The notes under the pieces: model-generated
Seen by the model: only the letters and a program-made list of their open reading frames with translations
The model's database searches: none
What the model was told of the DNA's origin: nothing
Part shown: positions 16,486 through 26,774 of the stretch, in pieces
How the letters are laid out: every line of letters begins with the position of its first letter
How positions within the stretch are numbered: position 1 is the stretch's first letter
Program-made: the position numbers and the translations under genes
DNA from: an uncultured Rhizobiaceae group bacterium
GTDB taxonomy: Bacteria > Pseudomonadota > Alphaproteobacteria > Rhizobiales > Rhizobiaceae
Assembly: GCA_947501445.1 (NCBI GenBank)
Contig: CANMVS010000009.1
Coordinates: forward strand, 62,001 to 126,000
Reading direction: 5' to 3'
DNA length: 64,000 bases

Positions 16486-16609
16486 GTTGTAACATTGACT
16501 TGTCGGCAATAGATATCAACCACCAATTTGACCTGCTGTGCCGGATTGGGTGGACGATAAGTCAAAACCCACATACAAACTGACCGGGATATCAAGAGGT
16601 TGTGTTTTG

Positions 16610-17281
16610 GTGCAAGGGCTATTCATCACATTTGAAGGCGGCGAGGGCGCTGGCAAATCCACCCAGATTCAGTATCTGGCGGAGACTTTGCGCGCCTCGG
16701 GTCATGACGTTGTGTTGACACGCGAGCCGGGTGGTTCGCCTGGTGCCGAGGCTGTACGTCATGTCTTGCTTTCAGGTGCTGCAGAAGAATTTGGCGTGCG
16801 CATGGAGGCAATTCTGTTTGCCGCTGCACGCAGTGACCACGTGGAAGAGTTGATCAGACCCGCAGTGGCTGCAGGCAAAACGGTATTATGTGACCGGTTT
16901 ATGGATTCCTCGCGTGTGTACCAGGGCGTTACGGGCAACCTCGAACCGGACTTTGTGAATACGCTTGAGCGGGTCGCGATCAACGGCATGGTTCCGGACC
17001 TGACAATCATACTCGATTTGCCGGCCGAGGTCGGGCTTGCCCGTGCCCGGGCGAGGGCTGCCAGCGACGCACCGGATCGATATGAAAAAGAAGCGCTGGC
17101 TATTCACGAAAAACGCCGCGAGGCCTTTCTTGAAATAGCCGCCCGTGAACCACAACGCTGCAAGGTTGTTGATGGCAATCAACCCGCCGACGCCATTGCC
17201 ATGGCCATTCAGCGGTTGGTGCGGGAACTGGATGAAAAGCAGCGTTCAGACAATCACAACGCCCGTGTTGTGCCATCATGA
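16610..17281 (+). CDS. tmk: Thymidylate kinase
   Basis: Phosphorylates dTMP to dTDP. P-loop [11 protein letters not shown] at the N-terminus, the [11 protein letters not shown] motif, the [12 protein letters not shown] Arg/Tyr motif and a lid region [15 protein letters not shown] are all present. I start at the GTG at 16610 ([11 protein letters not shown]), preceded by AAGAGG; the longer frame from 16538 adds 24 residues that do not belong to the family. It overlaps the next gene (holB) by four bases (ATGA), so the two are translationally coupled. Confidence 0.92.
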   Translation: MQGLFITFEGGEGAGKSTQIQYLAETLRASGHDVVLTREPGGSPGAEAVRHVLLSGAAEEFGVRMEAILFAAARSDHVEELIRPAVAAGKTVLCDRFMDSSRVYQGVTGNLEPDFVNTLERVAINGMVPDLTIILDLPAEVGLARARARAASDAPDRYEKEALAIHEKRREAFLEIAAREPQRCKVVDGNQPADAIAMAIQRLVRELDEKQRSDNHNARVVPS

Positions 17282-18318
17282 GTGTGGGGCAGGGTGTGTT
17301 GGATGGTGCCATACCACCGGCAGAAAACACGCATCTGTTTGGCCATCGTGATGTGGTTTCCTTTTTGGCGAAATCTTATCGTGGCGGCAATCTGCATCAT
17401 GCACTTTTACTTGAAGGGCCCGAAGGCATAGGCAAAGCGACGCTGGCCTATAGGTTCGCAAATCATATCCTCAAACACAAAGACCCCGCATCAGCACCGG
17501 ATGTCATTGCAGACCCGGATCCTGACGCGGCCATAAGCCGACAATTGTCCGGTGGCGCCTCGCATCATTTGTTGCATCTCGCGCGACCGGTTGATGTTAA
17601 AACCGGCCGGGTGAAATCTGCGATAACCGTGGAAGAAGTGCGCCGAGCCGGGCATTTCCTGGCACAAACATCCGGCACCGGTAACTGGCGTATTGTTGTT
17701 ATCGATCCGGCTGACGACATGAACCGCTCTGCGGCCAATGCTATTCTGAAAATTCTGGAAGAACCGCCCAGGAAGACAGTGTTTCTGGTGCTTTCGCACG
17801 CGCCAGGCAAACTATTGCCAACGATTAGATCACGCTGCATGCCAATACGTCTGGCGCCGCTGGATGATGCAGATATGCTGCGGGGGCTGGAGCTATTGGA
17901 CCTGACGGTTCACCAGGACCCGGAAATGCTTGCAACGGTCCTGCATCATGCAAAAGGCAGCCTGTCCAACGCCTTGCTGCTGCTTCGTTATGGTGGACTG
18001 GAGATTGCTGAAGCATTTGAACAGATTCTGCTGGATGGGCCGGCAAAATCGCGTGCTGCCATACACAAGCTCGCAGAAACGCTGACGGCCAAGGATCGCG
18101 ATATGGCGTTCGGGTTTTTTATAGACTATGCAACGAACCGGGTGATGGGTATGGCACGCCAGGCCGCGCAAAATGGCGATTTGTCAGCCGCAGAACACTG
18201 GGCAAGTCTGTCAAGCCAGCTTCAGGAAAACCTTGCGATTGCGGATGGCTATAATCTGGATCGCAAACAGACGATTATCTCGTTGATTTCTTCGTTTTTT
18301 CGAATGCCTGTGGCATAG
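17278..18318 (+). CDS. holB: DNA polymerase III subunit delta'
   Basis: Clamp-loader subunit of the replicative polymerase. It has an AAA+ fold with a P-loop [17 protein letters not shown] and the sensor/clamp-loader stretch [22 protein letters not shown] followed by the SRC motif ([11 protein letters not shown]). 346 aa is usual for Rhizobiales delta'. It overlaps tmk (ATGA) and is followed by metG after about 60 bases; tmk-holB-metG-tatD is a conserved alphaproteobacterial order. There is a short spacer after the P-loop where a zinc-binding module sits in relatives, with few cysteines here. Confidence 0.92.
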   Translation: MSVGQGVLDGAIPPAENTHLFGHRDVVSFLAKSYRGGNLHHALLLEGPEGIGKATLAYRFANHILKHKDPASAPDVIADPDPDAAISRQLSGGASHHLLHLARPVDVKTGRVKSAITVEEVRRAGHFLAQTSGTGNWRIVVIDPADDMNRSAANAILKILEEPPRKTVFLVLSHAPGKLLPTIRSRCMPIRLAPLDDADMLRGLELLDLTVHQDPEMLATVLHHAKGSLSNALLLLRYGGLEIAEAFEQILLDGPAKSRAAIHKLAETLTAKDRDMAFGFFIDYATNRVMGMARQAAQNGDLSAAEHWASLSSQLQENLAIADGYNLDRKQTIISLISSFFRMPVA

Positions 18319-18379
18319 CCAGTGAACGTCTTTTGCCGTATGACGGCACAAACACCTTCCAGATGAGTGACATTCAAAA

Positions 18380-19933
18380 ATGAGCGATAAAGAACGCTTT
18401 TACATCACAACGGCCATTTCCTATCCCAATGGGAAGCCCCATATCGGCCACGCTTATGAGTTGATTGCGACAGACGCCCTGGCGCGCTATCAGCGCTGCG
18501 ATGGCAAGGACGTCTATTTTCTGACCGGAACGGACGAACATGGTCAAAAAATGCTGCAGACCGCGCGGACCGAAGGAATTCCGGTTGCAGATCTTGCTGC
18601 GCGCAATTCGGATGAATTCGAACGCATGACCAGGGTTCTGGGTGCCTCCAACGATGATTTTATCCGCACCAGCGAAACGCGTCACCACAAGGCCAGCCAG
18701 GCGATCTGGGAAAAGATGGTCGCCGCCGGCCATATCTACAAGGATGTTTACGCCGGCTGGTACTCGGTGCGTGATGAGGCCTACTATCAGGATAGCGAAA
18801 CAGAGCTGCGCGAAGACGGTATTCGCTATGGCGGACAGGACACACCCGTGGAATGGGTCGAAGAGGAAAGCTATTTTTTCCGACTGTCAGCCTTTCAGCA
18901 GCCATTGCTTGATCATTTTGAACAAAACCCGGATTTTATTGGCCCTGATTCACGGCGCAATGAGGTGATCTCCTTCGTGAAATCGGGATTGAAAGATCTT
19001 TCGATGTCACGCACGACCTTTGATTGGGGTATCAAAGTACCGGACAATGATAAGCACGTCATGTATGTATGGGTCGATGCGCTGACCAATTATATCACCG
19101 CGCTGGGCTACCCGGATGAGGACAACCCTCTATGGGACTATTGGCCTGCCGCCGTGCATATTATCGGCAAGGACATCATTCGTTTCCATTCTGTGTACTG
19201 GCCTGCCTTTTTGTTGTCTGCCGGCGTCGCACTGCCCAAACGTGTTTTTGCCCACGGTTTTTTGTTCAACCGGGGTGAAAAAATGTCAAAGTCGGTGGGC
19301 AATGTTGTCGATCCGGCTGACATGGTTGAAAAATACGGTCTTGATCAGGTCCGCTACTTCCTGTTGAGAGAAGTGCCTTTTGGTCAGGATGGCAGCTACA
19401 GTCACGATGCAATCGTCGCCCGGGTCAATGCAGATCTGGCCAATGACCTTGGCAATCTGGCACAACGTTCGCTTTCGATGATTGGCAAGAACTGCGATGG
19501 GCAAATCCCGACACCCGGTGAGTTTACACAGGCCGATCTGACCCTGCTACAGGCCGCAGACGGCTTGCTGAATGAAACACGCCAGGCGATGCAGTATCAG
19601 GCAACACACACAGCATTGGCTTCCATCTTTGCTGTTGTGTCGGAAGCCAATCGGTATTTTGCCGGGCAGGAACCATGGGCACTGAAAAAAACCGATCCGG
19701 ATCGCATGGGCACCGTACTCTATGTAACCGCGGAAATTATCCGGCAAACGGCCATCTTGTGCCAGCCTTTCATGCCGCAATCGGCCTCAAGGCTGCTTGA
19801 CGTCCTGGCGATCGATGAGAATGAACGCCAGTTCGACAAACTTGGTGCGGAAAACCGATTGTCCGGTGGCAGTGCCATTCCAAAACCGCAACCGATTTTT
19901 CCCCGTTATGTTGAAACGGAAGAAACACAATAG
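18380..19933 (+). CDS. metG: Methionyl-tRNA synthetase
   Basis: Class I aminoacyl-tRNA synthetase charging tRNA-Met. The HIGH signature is in [12 protein letters not shown] and the KMSKS loop in [12 protein letters not shown]. At 517 aa it is the shorter alphaproteobacterial form, without the tetracysteine zinc knuckle and without the C-terminal tRNA-binding (EMAP-like) domain. Start ATG at 18380 gives the standard N-terminus ([11 protein letters not shown]). It is followed almost at once by tatD. Confidence 0.95.
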   Translation: MSDKERFYITTAISYPNGKPHIGHAYELIATDALARYQRCDGKDVYFLTGTDEHGQKMLQTARTEGIPVADLAARNSDEFERMTRVLGASNDDFIRTSETRHHKASQAIWEKMVAAGHIYKDVYAGWYSVRDEAYYQDSETELREDGIRYGGQDTPVEWVEEESYFFRLSAFQQPLLDHFEQNPDFIGPDSRRNEVISFVKSGLKDLSMSRTTFDWGIKVPDNDKHVMYVWVDALTNYITALGYPDEDNPLWDYWPAAVHIIGKDIIRFHSVYWPAFLLSAGVALPKRVFAHGFLFNRGEKMSKSVGNVVDPADMVEKYGLDQVRYFLLREVPFGQDGSYSHDAIVARVNADLANDLGNLAQRSLSMIGKNCDGQIPTPGEFTQADLTLLQAADGLLNETRQAMQYQATHTALASIFAVVSEANRYFAGQEPWALKKTDPDRMGTVLYVTAEIIRQTAILCQPFMPQSASRLLDVLAIDENERQFDKLGAENRLSGGSAIPKPQPIFPRYVETEETQ

Positions 19934-19937
19934 GGCT

Positions 19938-20753
19938 ATGCCGATGCTTGTAGACAGCCATTGTCATCTGGACTTTCCGGATTTTGATGCAGAGCGGGAT
20001 GCAATCATACAGCGTGCCCACGACGCCGGTGTTGGGCGCATGGTGACGATCTCGACGCGGGTTGCAAAATTTGATCAGGTCCGCGCCATCGCAGAGCAAT
20101 ATGACACGGTCTATTGCTCGGTTGGCACGCATCCTCACAATGCCGATGAGGAACTTCATATTACCTCTGATCAGCTGGTAGAGCTGGCGCAGCACCCAAA
20201 AGTGGTTGCAATCGGTGAGGCGGGGCTGGATTACTTCTATGACAAAGCCCCGCGTGAGGCGCAGGCACTGGGTTTGCGCAACCATATTGCCGCCGCGCGG
20301 CAAACAGGGCTTCCGCTTGTTATTCATGCGCGCGATGCTGATGAAGATATGGCAAGGATCCTGCGGGAAGAAACGCAAAAGGGTGCATTCCCGTTCATTC
20401 TGCACTGTTTTTCATCTGGTGCGGCTCTGGCAAAGACCGGCATTGAACTGGGTGGCTACATTTCATTTTCAGGCATTTTGACCTTCAAAAAATCTGAAGA
20501 ATTGCGGGCGATCGCCCGCACATTGCCACTCGACCGATTGTTGGTGGAGACTGATGCTCCCTATCTCGCGCCAATGCCATATCGCGGCAAACGCAACGAA
20601 CCTTCCTACGTGGTTCATACTGCAGGCGTTCTGGCGGATACGATGGACATATCGCATCAGGAACTTGCAACGCATACGACCAATAATTTCTTCAGGCTCT
20701 TCAAAAAAATACCGGCGCCGGATGCTCCAGACGTGACGGAAGCTGCTTCATGA
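19938..20753 (+). CDS. TatD-family metal-dependent hydrolase/DNase
   Basis: TIM-barrel amidohydrolase-fold enzyme of the TatD/YcfH group, metal-dependent 3'-5' exonuclease-like. Metal ligands are visible: DSHCHLDF at the N-terminus, GEAGLDYFYD, VIHARDADED, LHCFSSG and VETDAPYLAP. I take the ATG at 19938; the frame extends upstream into metG but those codons are not part of the family. It starts 4 bases after metG stops and overlaps the next gene (ATGA), forming an operon. Confidence 0.9.
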   Translation: MPMLVDSHCHLDFPDFDAERDAIIQRAHDAGVGRMVTISTRVAKFDQVRAIAEQYDTVYCSVGTHPHNADEELHITSDQLVELAQHPKVVAIGEAGLDYFYDKAPREAQALGLRNHIAAARQTGLPLVIHARDADEDMARILREETQKGAFPFILHCFSSGAALAKTGIELGGYISFSGILTFKKSEELRAIARTLPLDRLLVETDAPYLAPMPYRGKRNEPSYVVHTAGVLADTMDISHQELATHTTNNFFRLFKKIPAPDAPDVTEAAS

Positions 20754-21568
20754 TTGTCCGGCAGCGGATGACAATATTGGGCTGTGGTTCATCACCTGGC
20801 GTGCCACGCATTAACGGAGATTGGGGTGCCTGTGATCCCAACAATCCAAAAAACCGCCGTCGACGGGCTTCATTGCTGATTGAACAAACAATGCCGGGCC
20901 ATGGCTGCACGAGTGTTGTTATCGATACTGGTCCGGATTTTCGCGAGCAGATGCTCAGTGCCCGGGTAAAGCGGCTTGATGCGGTGGTTTTTACCCATCC
21001 CCATGCAGATCATCTGCACGGCATCGATGATTTGCGCGGGTTTGTTCTGGCGCAACGCCAGCGCATCCCCATCCATGCGGATCCGGCGACCATGCAGCGA
21101 ATGCGAGAGGGATTTGGGTATTGTTTTGAAACACCGGTTGGCAGTGCCTATCCACCAATCTTGGACCCATATCTGATTGAAAACACGGATCAACCGATTG
21201 TCATTGATGGGAAAGGGGGGCCGGTAAGCCTTCTGCCCTATGAACAACAGCACGGTGACATAATCTCTCTTGGGTTTCGTATTGGCGAAATTGCCTACAG
21301 CAGTGATGTCAGCAACTATCCGGATGCGACCTTGCCAAAACTGAAAAATCTCGATGTGCTGATTATCGATGCCTTGCAATACCGACCCCATCCAAGCCAT
21401 CTGTCTCTTGCTGAGGCACTTGAGTGGATCGAGCGGATACGACCACGCAAAGCAATATTGACCCATATGCACATACCGCTGGATTATGAGACCGTGCGCG
21501 CAGAGACACCCGACAATGTATTGCCGGCCCATGACATGATGGTACTGGAACAGGAAATTGAGGTTTGA
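20750..21568 (+). CDS. Metallo-beta-lactamase-fold hydrolase, PhnP-like
   Basis: MBL-fold phosphodiesterase-like enzyme of 272 aa. The N-terminus ILGCGSSPGVPRINGDWGACDP with paired cysteines, and the metal motif THPHADHLHGIDDLR, are those of the PhnP/YcbX-type group found downstream of tatD in alphaproteobacteria. The later ligands are in SSDVSNYP and LTHMHIPLDY. Its start overlaps tatD by four bases and its stop overlaps a possible TTG start of the next gene. The physiological substrate is uncertain; cyclic phosphodiester hydrolysis is known for PhnP. Confidence 0.88.
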   Translation: MIVRQRMTILGCGSSPGVPRINGDWGACDPNNPKNRRRRASLLIEQTMPGHGCTSVVIDTGPDFREQMLSARVKRLDAVVFTHPHADHLHGIDDLRGFVLAQRQRIPIHADPATMQRMREGFGYCFETPVGSAYPPILDPYLIENTDQPIVIDGKGGPVSLLPYEQQHGDIISLGFRIGEIAYSSDVSNYPDATLPKLKNLDVLIIDALQYRPHPSHLSLAEALEWIERIRPRKAILTHMHIPLDYETVRAETPDNVLPAHDMMVLEQEIEV

Positions 21569-21573
21569 AATCC

Positions 21574-22083
21574 ATGCCTGAGCAAAGCACCCGGACAGGC
21601 ACTGCAAAACTATCCAGCCTGCAGCGCGTCAAAAATGCAGCTGCTGAGTTGGCGCTTGAAATTGAAATCAAAACGATGGAGCAATCAACCCGCACGGCCC
21701 AGGAAGCGGCCGATGCCTGTGGCTGTGATGTGGCTCAGATCGTGAAATCCCTGATATTTGAAAACAGCAACGATGGAGCGCTCACATTGGTCCTTGTTGC
21801 TGGAAACAATGTTCTGGATACCGCATATATATCAATGGTCTATGGATTGAAATTAAAGCGCTGCGATACCCGAAGAGTGCGCGCTGAAACCGGCTTTGCA
21901 ATCGGTGGTGTCGCACCTATTGGCCATCTTAAACCCATTACGACCTATATGGACCAAAGCCTGCTGACCCATGACCTTGTCTGGGCCGCGGCCGGTCGGC
22001 CGGATAGTGTTTTTAGTGTTGATCCAAAGGCCTTGTGCGACGCTATTGATGGCCAGGTAATCGATGTGGGAGCACCTGATTGA
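21574..22083 (+). CDS. YbaK/EbsC-family aminoacyl-tRNA deacylase-like protein
   Basis: 169-residue YbaK/ProX-like domain that probably hydrolyses mischarged aminoacyl-tRNA. Recognisable parts are TRTAQEAADACGCDVAQIVKSL, the central LVLVAGNNVLD and the GFAIGGVAPIGH glycine-rich loop. ATG at 21574 is preferred; a TTG three codons upstream overlaps the previous stop. It is the last gene of the metG-tatD-MBL run. Specificity (Cys, Pro or other) is not readable. Confidence 0.88.
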   Translation: MPEQSTRTGTAKLSSLQRVKNAAAELALEIEIKTMEQSTRTAQEAADACGCDVAQIVKSLIFENSNDGALTLVLVAGNNVLDTAYISMVYGLKLKRCDTRRVRAETGFAIGGVAPIGHLKPITTYMDQSLLTHDLVWAAAGRPDSVFSVDPKALCDAIDGQVIDVGAPD

Positions 22084-22117
22084 TCGCGGGTTTTTCCATC
22101 AAGACAGGACAAAGCTA

Positions 22118-23092
22118 ATGCTTCCAAAGCTGCTGATATCCGTTCTCATGGTTCCGGTCATCTATTTGTTGATCGCCTTTGTGCTGACCTTGATCGCGCC
22201 ATCCGTCAGCGGTTCGAAAAGTCTGAATTTCGCCCAACTTGCCAACGGTGAGGGTGCGCGGGTTGAACAATCGCAACTGCACAGTTTCACTGCCCGTGAC
22301 GGTTCAGCCATATCCTACGCGCATTATCCGGCGGCGACAGACCTCAAGGTTATCCTGCTGCATGGGTCTGGCTATCATGGCGGCTATCTCAACACGCTGG
22401 CAGAATATCTCTCATCCTCCGGTGCGGCAGATGTCTATGTGCCAAACGTGCGTGGTCACTGGAATTCAGGTGATCAGCGTGGCGACATTGCCTACATAGG
22501 CCAGCTTGAAGACGATCTGGTTGATCTGATTGAACTCATCAAGAACGATGACGCTGACGCCCGTATTGTGATTGGCGGACATTCCTCTGGTGGCGCGCTG
22601 GCCATGCGTTTTGCCGCAAGTGAACATGCAGCAGCCATCGCCAATTTTTTCACACTGGCACCGTTCCTTGGACCGGATGCACCAACGCTACCCAAAGATG
22701 ATTCCGGTTGGGCACATATTTCTTTGCCACGCATCATTGGTTTGTCCATGCTGAACAATGTCGGCATACACTGGTTGGACTATCTGCCAACAATCAAATT
22801 CAACCTGCCGGAGCCGTATCGTGATGGATCCGAGACGCTGGACTATTCCTGGCGGCTGATGATGAATTTTGCAGTCCATAAGAAATTCAGGCAAGACATT
22901 GCAAGTTTGCCGGAAACATCATTGACGCTTGTCGGACGCGATGACGAAGCTGTCGACGCATCGGCATTTCCAAAACTATTCAATGGATTACAACGTGATG
23001 TTAAGATCGTGGATGGACATGATCATTTCAGTTTGATCCTTGACCGTTCTACACACGAACACATCGCCGAATGGCTGCGTGAGCAACCATAG
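22118..23092 (+). CDS. Membrane-anchored alpha/beta hydrolase (lysophospholipase-like)
   Basis: About 324 aa with an N-terminal transmembrane anchor (VLMVPVIYLLIAFVLTLIA) and an alpha/beta hydrolase domain outside or at the membrane. HGSGYHGG is the oxyanion-type loop, GGHSSGGALAM the nucleophile elbow (Ser), VGRDDEAVD the acid and DGHDHFS the His. The ATG at 22118 follows an AGGACAAAG ribosome site; the upstream frame is not part of the protein. 23093-23443 to its right holds nothing I recognise. Substrate unknown. Confidence 0.8.
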   Translation: MLPKLLISVLMVPVIYLLIAFVLTLIAPSVSGSKSLNFAQLANGEGARVEQSQLHSFTARDGSAISYAHYPAATDLKVILLHGSGYHGGYLNTLAEYLSSSGAADVYVPNVRGHWNSGDQRGDIAYIGQLEDDLVDLIELIKNDDADARIVIGGHSSGGALAMRFAASEHAAAIANFFTLAPFLGPDAPTLPKDDSGWAHISLPRIIGLSMLNNVGIHWLDYLPTIKFNLPEPYRDGSETLDYSWRLMMNFAVHKKFRQDIASLPETSLTLVGRDDEAVDASAFPKLFNGLQRDVKIVDGHDHFSLILDRSTHEHIAEWLREQP

Positions 23093-23443
23093 AGCCGCCA
23101 TTCGTACATCTGGAGCACCAATTCAATTGAATCCGATGCTCTCACCTACGTACCAATAAGTTCCATAATATATCTTATGCGACAAACGTATGTAGCGGCG
23201 ATATATGAACGCGACAATTGAGCGAGTTGGAAGTGCGACAGTTCCAAAACCCCTTCTTTTGAGTTTTCAGGGCCAAAGCCTGAAACTAACAATCTTGCTG
23301 GCACGATTTGCCCTGAAGAAATTCGCACGATCAAAACGCGCAGCAGTCGAATTACCGCTGTGCGCACGAATTTGACGTTTGAATTGCATAGACCGACGCC
23401 CGCCTTAGATAATGCCATGGTCAGCTCTCTGGACCCTTGGTTG

Positions 23444-24337
23444 CTACATCGGAATGTGTTGGGCCTCACCCCATTGTCGCGGCGATTGTCCATACATACG
23501 TTTAAACTCTCTGCTGAACTGCGACAGGCTGACATAGCCGACATCCAGCGCCGCCTCGTTTACCGTCATGCCCCCTGCGATCTTCATCGCGGCATCATTT
23601 AATCGCATCGACTTTACGAATTGAATCGGTGCCATCGTGGTAGCCTGCTTGAACTTTCGGTGAAACACGGCCCGACTCATGCCCGAGCGGGTCGCCATCT
23701 CATCAATCGAAACCGGCGCATCCAGCTGGTCTGAAATATGTGCGATGGACCGCGCAATGGCGTTGCCAGCGCCAAAGGACTGACGTGCAAACATGCCCGC
23801 CTCGCCCTTTAAGATTGTATAATACAATTCTCGCAATCGCGAGTCCCCAAGGATCGCCGCGTCCGTCAGGCTGGCTCCAAGGTCTAGCAACCGGTGGAGA
23901 GCATCGGTAAAGGCATCATCCCATCGGGCCAGTTTGATCCCTTGCGCACGAAGGCCGCCTTTGCCCATGGGTAGTACGCCACCGGCGTTCTCCATCTGCA
24001 TCGCGAGTGCAGTCATTACGTGCTGATCGAGCGAGATATAAACGCCATAGAGAGGATTGTCCGGCGACGCGGAGGGCGTTCCCGCTTTAACCGGCATCGA
24101 CATTGGGCAGCACAGGTACTTGCTGTCGTCGTAGATATATCGTTGGCCACCAAAGACAGCCTCTTTGGCCCCACTCACAATGGCAACGACGCACGGTTCG
24201 TAGACTGCCGGCACACAGGGGATTGCCTGGGTTGCCCGAAACAAGCGCACTCCCTTAATGCCGGTTTCTGTCTGGCCGTCATCATCGGTGTGAGAAGCTA
24301 TAAGTTGCATGATCTGTTCTTTGCTCATGCGAAACAT
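23444..24337 (-). CDS. AraC-family transcriptional regulator
   Basis: 297-residue activator with an N-terminal AraC_N cupin-like domain (GVRLFRATQAIPCVPAVYEP) and two C-terminal helix-turn-helix motifs (SIDEMATRSGMSRAVFHRKF and NEAALDVGYVSLSQFSREFKR). It is divergent from a short-chain dehydrogenase gene and very likely controls it, as in the YqhC-type arrangement where such regulators respond to aldehydes or other reactive compounds. The effector is unknown. Confidence 0.88.
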   Translation of the reverse strand: MFRMSKEQIMQLIASHTDDDGQTETGIKGVRLFRATQAIPCVPAVYEPCVVAIVSGAKEAVFGGQRYIYDDSKYLCCPMSMPVKAGTPSASPDNPLYGVYISLDQHVMTALAMQMENAGGVLPMGKGGLRAQGIKLARWDDAFTDALHRLLDLGASLTDAAILGDSRLRELYYTILKGEAGMFARQSFGAGNAIARSIAHISDQLDAPVSIDEMATRSGMSRAVFHRKFKQATTMAPIQFVKSMRLNDAAMKIAGGMTVNEAALDVGYVSLSQFSREFKRMYGQSPRQWGEAQHIPM

Positions 24338-24390
24338 CTAAAGCATCCCAGATCACCCTCGCAATAGTTTTGATACAATCAGGCAAGGAA

Positions 24391-24407
24391 ATGCGACAAT
24401 TTCGCAT
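24391..24407. promoter_or_regulatory. Inverted repeat in the AraC/SDR intergenic region
   Basis: ATGCGA-caatt-TCGCAT lies between the divergent AraC-type and SDR genes, about 85 bases before the SDR start. It is the only clear dyad there and may be part of the regulator's target, although AraC proteins more often use direct repeats. Confidence 0.35.
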
Positions 24408-24489
24408 GTTTTTTAGTCAATATGAAGGCTATTTACCTATTCAAGACAAAAGCATCGCGCTCGGCTAGAACGCCTGCGGCACAAGGAGA

Positions 24490-25443
24490 ATGACAATGTC
24501 GCACAAGACTTTTGGGCCAAAGGGCTGGACGCCCGAACGGCTCGGCTCACTCAGGGGCAAAACGTATGTCATCACCGGGGGCAACGCCGGTGCCGGATTC
24601 CAAGCGTCCCGCATTCTTCTATCAAAGGGCGCAAAGGTGGTGATGTTGAACCGCAGCACTGAGAAATCCACCGCCGCTGTCAATGAACTGAAAGAAGAGT
24701 TCGGGCCAAACACAGATGTTTGCTTTGTTCGCATGGACCTGTCTGAGCTTGCAAGCGTTCGCGCAGCGGCAGATGAAGTACTGGCAACAATCCCCCGCAT
24801 CGACGCTCTGATCTGTAATGCGGCTATCGCGCAGGTGCCGAAACAGAAGCTGACCATCGACGGCTTTGAAAGCCAACTTGGTACCAACCACTATGGTCAC
24901 TTCGTGTTGTGCGGGATGCTTTTTGACCGCATTCAGGAGGTGCCAGGTCGGATCGTGGTGGTGGCTAGTCTTGGTTACAACATGGGGATCAAGACGATTC
25001 AGTTCAACGATATGAATTGGGACAAAAACTACAGCGCCAACCCGGTCTACAGTCAATCCAAGCTGGCACAGATAATGTTTGCGTATGAGCTGCAAGATCG
25101 CGTCAAGGCCGCGGGCAAGAACGTAGATGTCTATGTTTGCCACCCTGGTTCTTCTGCGACATCGCTGATCAGCACAAGCGGAGGCCTTATGACCCGGCTG
25201 GCGTGGTGGCTTATGACCAAGTCACCAATGGTTCAAACTGCCGAAAAAGGTGCGTACCCGGAAGTTATGTGTGCTACCGAAAGTGGACTGGAACAGCGGG
25301 CGCTCTACGGCCCGACAGGCCGTATGGAATTCGTCGGCCCGGTCGGAAATGGCACACTGCATCCTCACGCCCATGACAAAACTGTCATGTCAAAGCTTTG
25401 GGATGTGTCTGAAAGGGCGACGGGGTTCAGTTGGAGTTTTTGA
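24490..25443 (+). CDS. Short-chain dehydrogenase/reductase
   Basis: 317-residue NAD(P)-dependent oxidoreductase. The cofactor motif is TGGNAGAGFQ (classic TGxxxGxG), NAAIAQ is the NNAG-like strand, and the catalytic pair is YSQSK. Overall it looks like the retinol-dehydrogenase/protochlorophyllide-reductase-like extended group (LGTNHYGHFVL, VVVASLG). A strong AAGGAG site precedes the ATG. It is divergent from the AraC regulator. An IS remnant begins within ten bases of its stop, so the natural downstream context is lost. Substrate unknown. Confidence 0.88.
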   Translation: MTMSHKTFGPKGWTPERLGSLRGKTYVITGGNAGAGFQASRILLSKGAKVVMLNRSTEKSTAAVNELKEEFGPNTDVCFVRMDLSELASVRAAADEVLATIPRIDALICNAAIAQVPKQKLTIDGFESQLGTNHYGHFVLCGMLFDRIQEVPGRIVVVASLGYNMGIKTIQFNDMNWDKNYSANPVYSQSKLAQIMFAYELQDRVKAAGKNVDVYVCHPGSSATSLISTSGGLMTRLAWWLMTKSPMVQTAEKGAYPEVMCATESGLEQRALYGPTGRMEFVGPVGNGTLHPHAHDKTVMSKLWDVSERATGFSWSF

Positions 25444-25449
25444 CCAAAA

Positions 25450-26502
25450 ATGTGTACGGTGGTTCGCACCGCTCCTCGCTCAGCTGTTGAAGCTGGCGAA
25501 CATTTGGGATTGTCCAGAAGCCAGGTTCACAGGCTGCTGAACCAATATAGGATGGATGGTGCAACTGGATTGGTTTCCGGCAAACGTGGTAAGCTCAGCA
25601 ATCGACGATATTCGGATGCTGTGCGAGAACATGCACGTCATATCGTCCAGTCTCGTTACCACGACTTTGGGCCAACGCTAGCGGCCGAGAAGCTTCAGGA
25701 AGTCCACCAGTTGTCGATTTCCAAAGAGACAATGCGCAAATGGATGGCTGAAGCAGGTCTCTGGGAACCCCGGATCAAAAGAAAGCGCCGCGTTTATCAA
25801 CCGCGCAACCGCCGGGACTGTTTCGGTGAACTGATCCAGATCGGCGGCTCACATCATTGGTGGTTTGAAGAACGCGGACCAAAGTGCGCATTGTTAGTCT
25901 ATATCGATAATGCGACGAGCATATTGGTTCATTTACGTTTTGCTGAATCTGAGAACGCTTTTGACTATGAACGGGCCAACAAGACGCTCCAAGACAGATT
26001 GGTGAAGGAACTACGATTGGAAGGTATTGATGATATCCAGGCTGCCAACGCTTTCGTGCCCAAGTTTATAGCTGACTTCAATAATCGGTTCGCCAAAGAG
26101 CCGCGCAATGCCAAAGACATGCACCGCCCGTTCACAGAGCATGACAGCCTTGATGGTGCGATGTGCCATAAAGAGCAAAGGACGCTCTCCAATACCCTCA
26201 CACTTCGCTATGACAAGGTGTTGTTCATTCTGGAAACATCTGATCTGGCTATCAGTTTGGCGCGCAAGCGCGTTACAGTGTGCGACTATCCCGATGTCCG
26301 GCTAGAGATTCAATCTGACCAAGGAGTTACCCTGCCCTACACAACTTTCGATTAGCTAAGATCCGTCAATCGTGCTGAAGTGGTTGAGAATAGGCGATTG
26401 GGCGCTGCTCTCGACATGATTGCAAAAATCCAAGCCGAGCGTGATATCAGGCGAAGTCAGAAAGCGCCGCGGAGAACAGGTCAAACAGGGCATATGTTCT
26501 GA
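25450..26502 (+). pseudogene. ISNCY-type transposase remnant (truncated, deleted, in-frame stop)
   Basis: The sequence AGEHLGLSRSQVHRLLNQYR followed by GATGLVSGKRG is typical of ISNCY-family transposases. Three lesions are visible. The normal N-terminus is missing: the frame begins in foreign sequence right after the SDR stop. The DDE core is cut: ENAFDY joins ERANKTLQDRL near 25965-25972, losing roughly 60 residues that include catalytic acids. A TAG at 26353-26355 interrupts the C-terminus, which continues in frame (LRSVNRAEVVENRRLG to TGHMF) to 26502. Both ends of the IS are undefined. Inactive. Confidence 0.82.
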
Positions 26503-26679
26503 TGCCGGATGGCAGCTCAGAGCCCTGAGCAGTCATCTGATGCAAATTCTCGAATTCGCATTTTCGGCCCAGAGCTGCCGTTCAGTGGCTTTCGTGCCGA
26601 AGGCCGCAATGGGCGCAAAAGGAGACCTAAGCATTTGAGGCTTCAATCCCCTCCGCGCCACTTTACGGATTGGCGCTAA

Positions 26680-26734
26680 GTTGAAGGTTTCTGGCTGCTG
26701 GCATCGAATGATGCAGCGGCGAGAAACCTTCAAC
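26680..26734. repeat. Long hairpin/cruciform beside the NTPase gene
   Basis: Perfect 13-base arms GTTGAAGGTTTCT (26680-26692) and AGAAACCTTCAAC (26722-26734), with a second imperfect inner stem (GGCTGCTGGCAT against ATGCAGCGGC) around a CGAATG loop. It lies 40 bases past the 3' end of the minus-strand NTPase gene, so it could act as a transcript-end structure, but no T-run follows. It may also be a mobile-element end. Confidence 0.5.
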
Positions 26735-26774
26735 AATGCTGACATGATCCTCCCGCCAAAACGGGCAGTGAAAG

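Noticed and set aside
23146-23544. 132-aa minus-strand ORF
   Set aside because: It overlaps the 3' end of the AraC-type gene in another frame and has no recognisable content.
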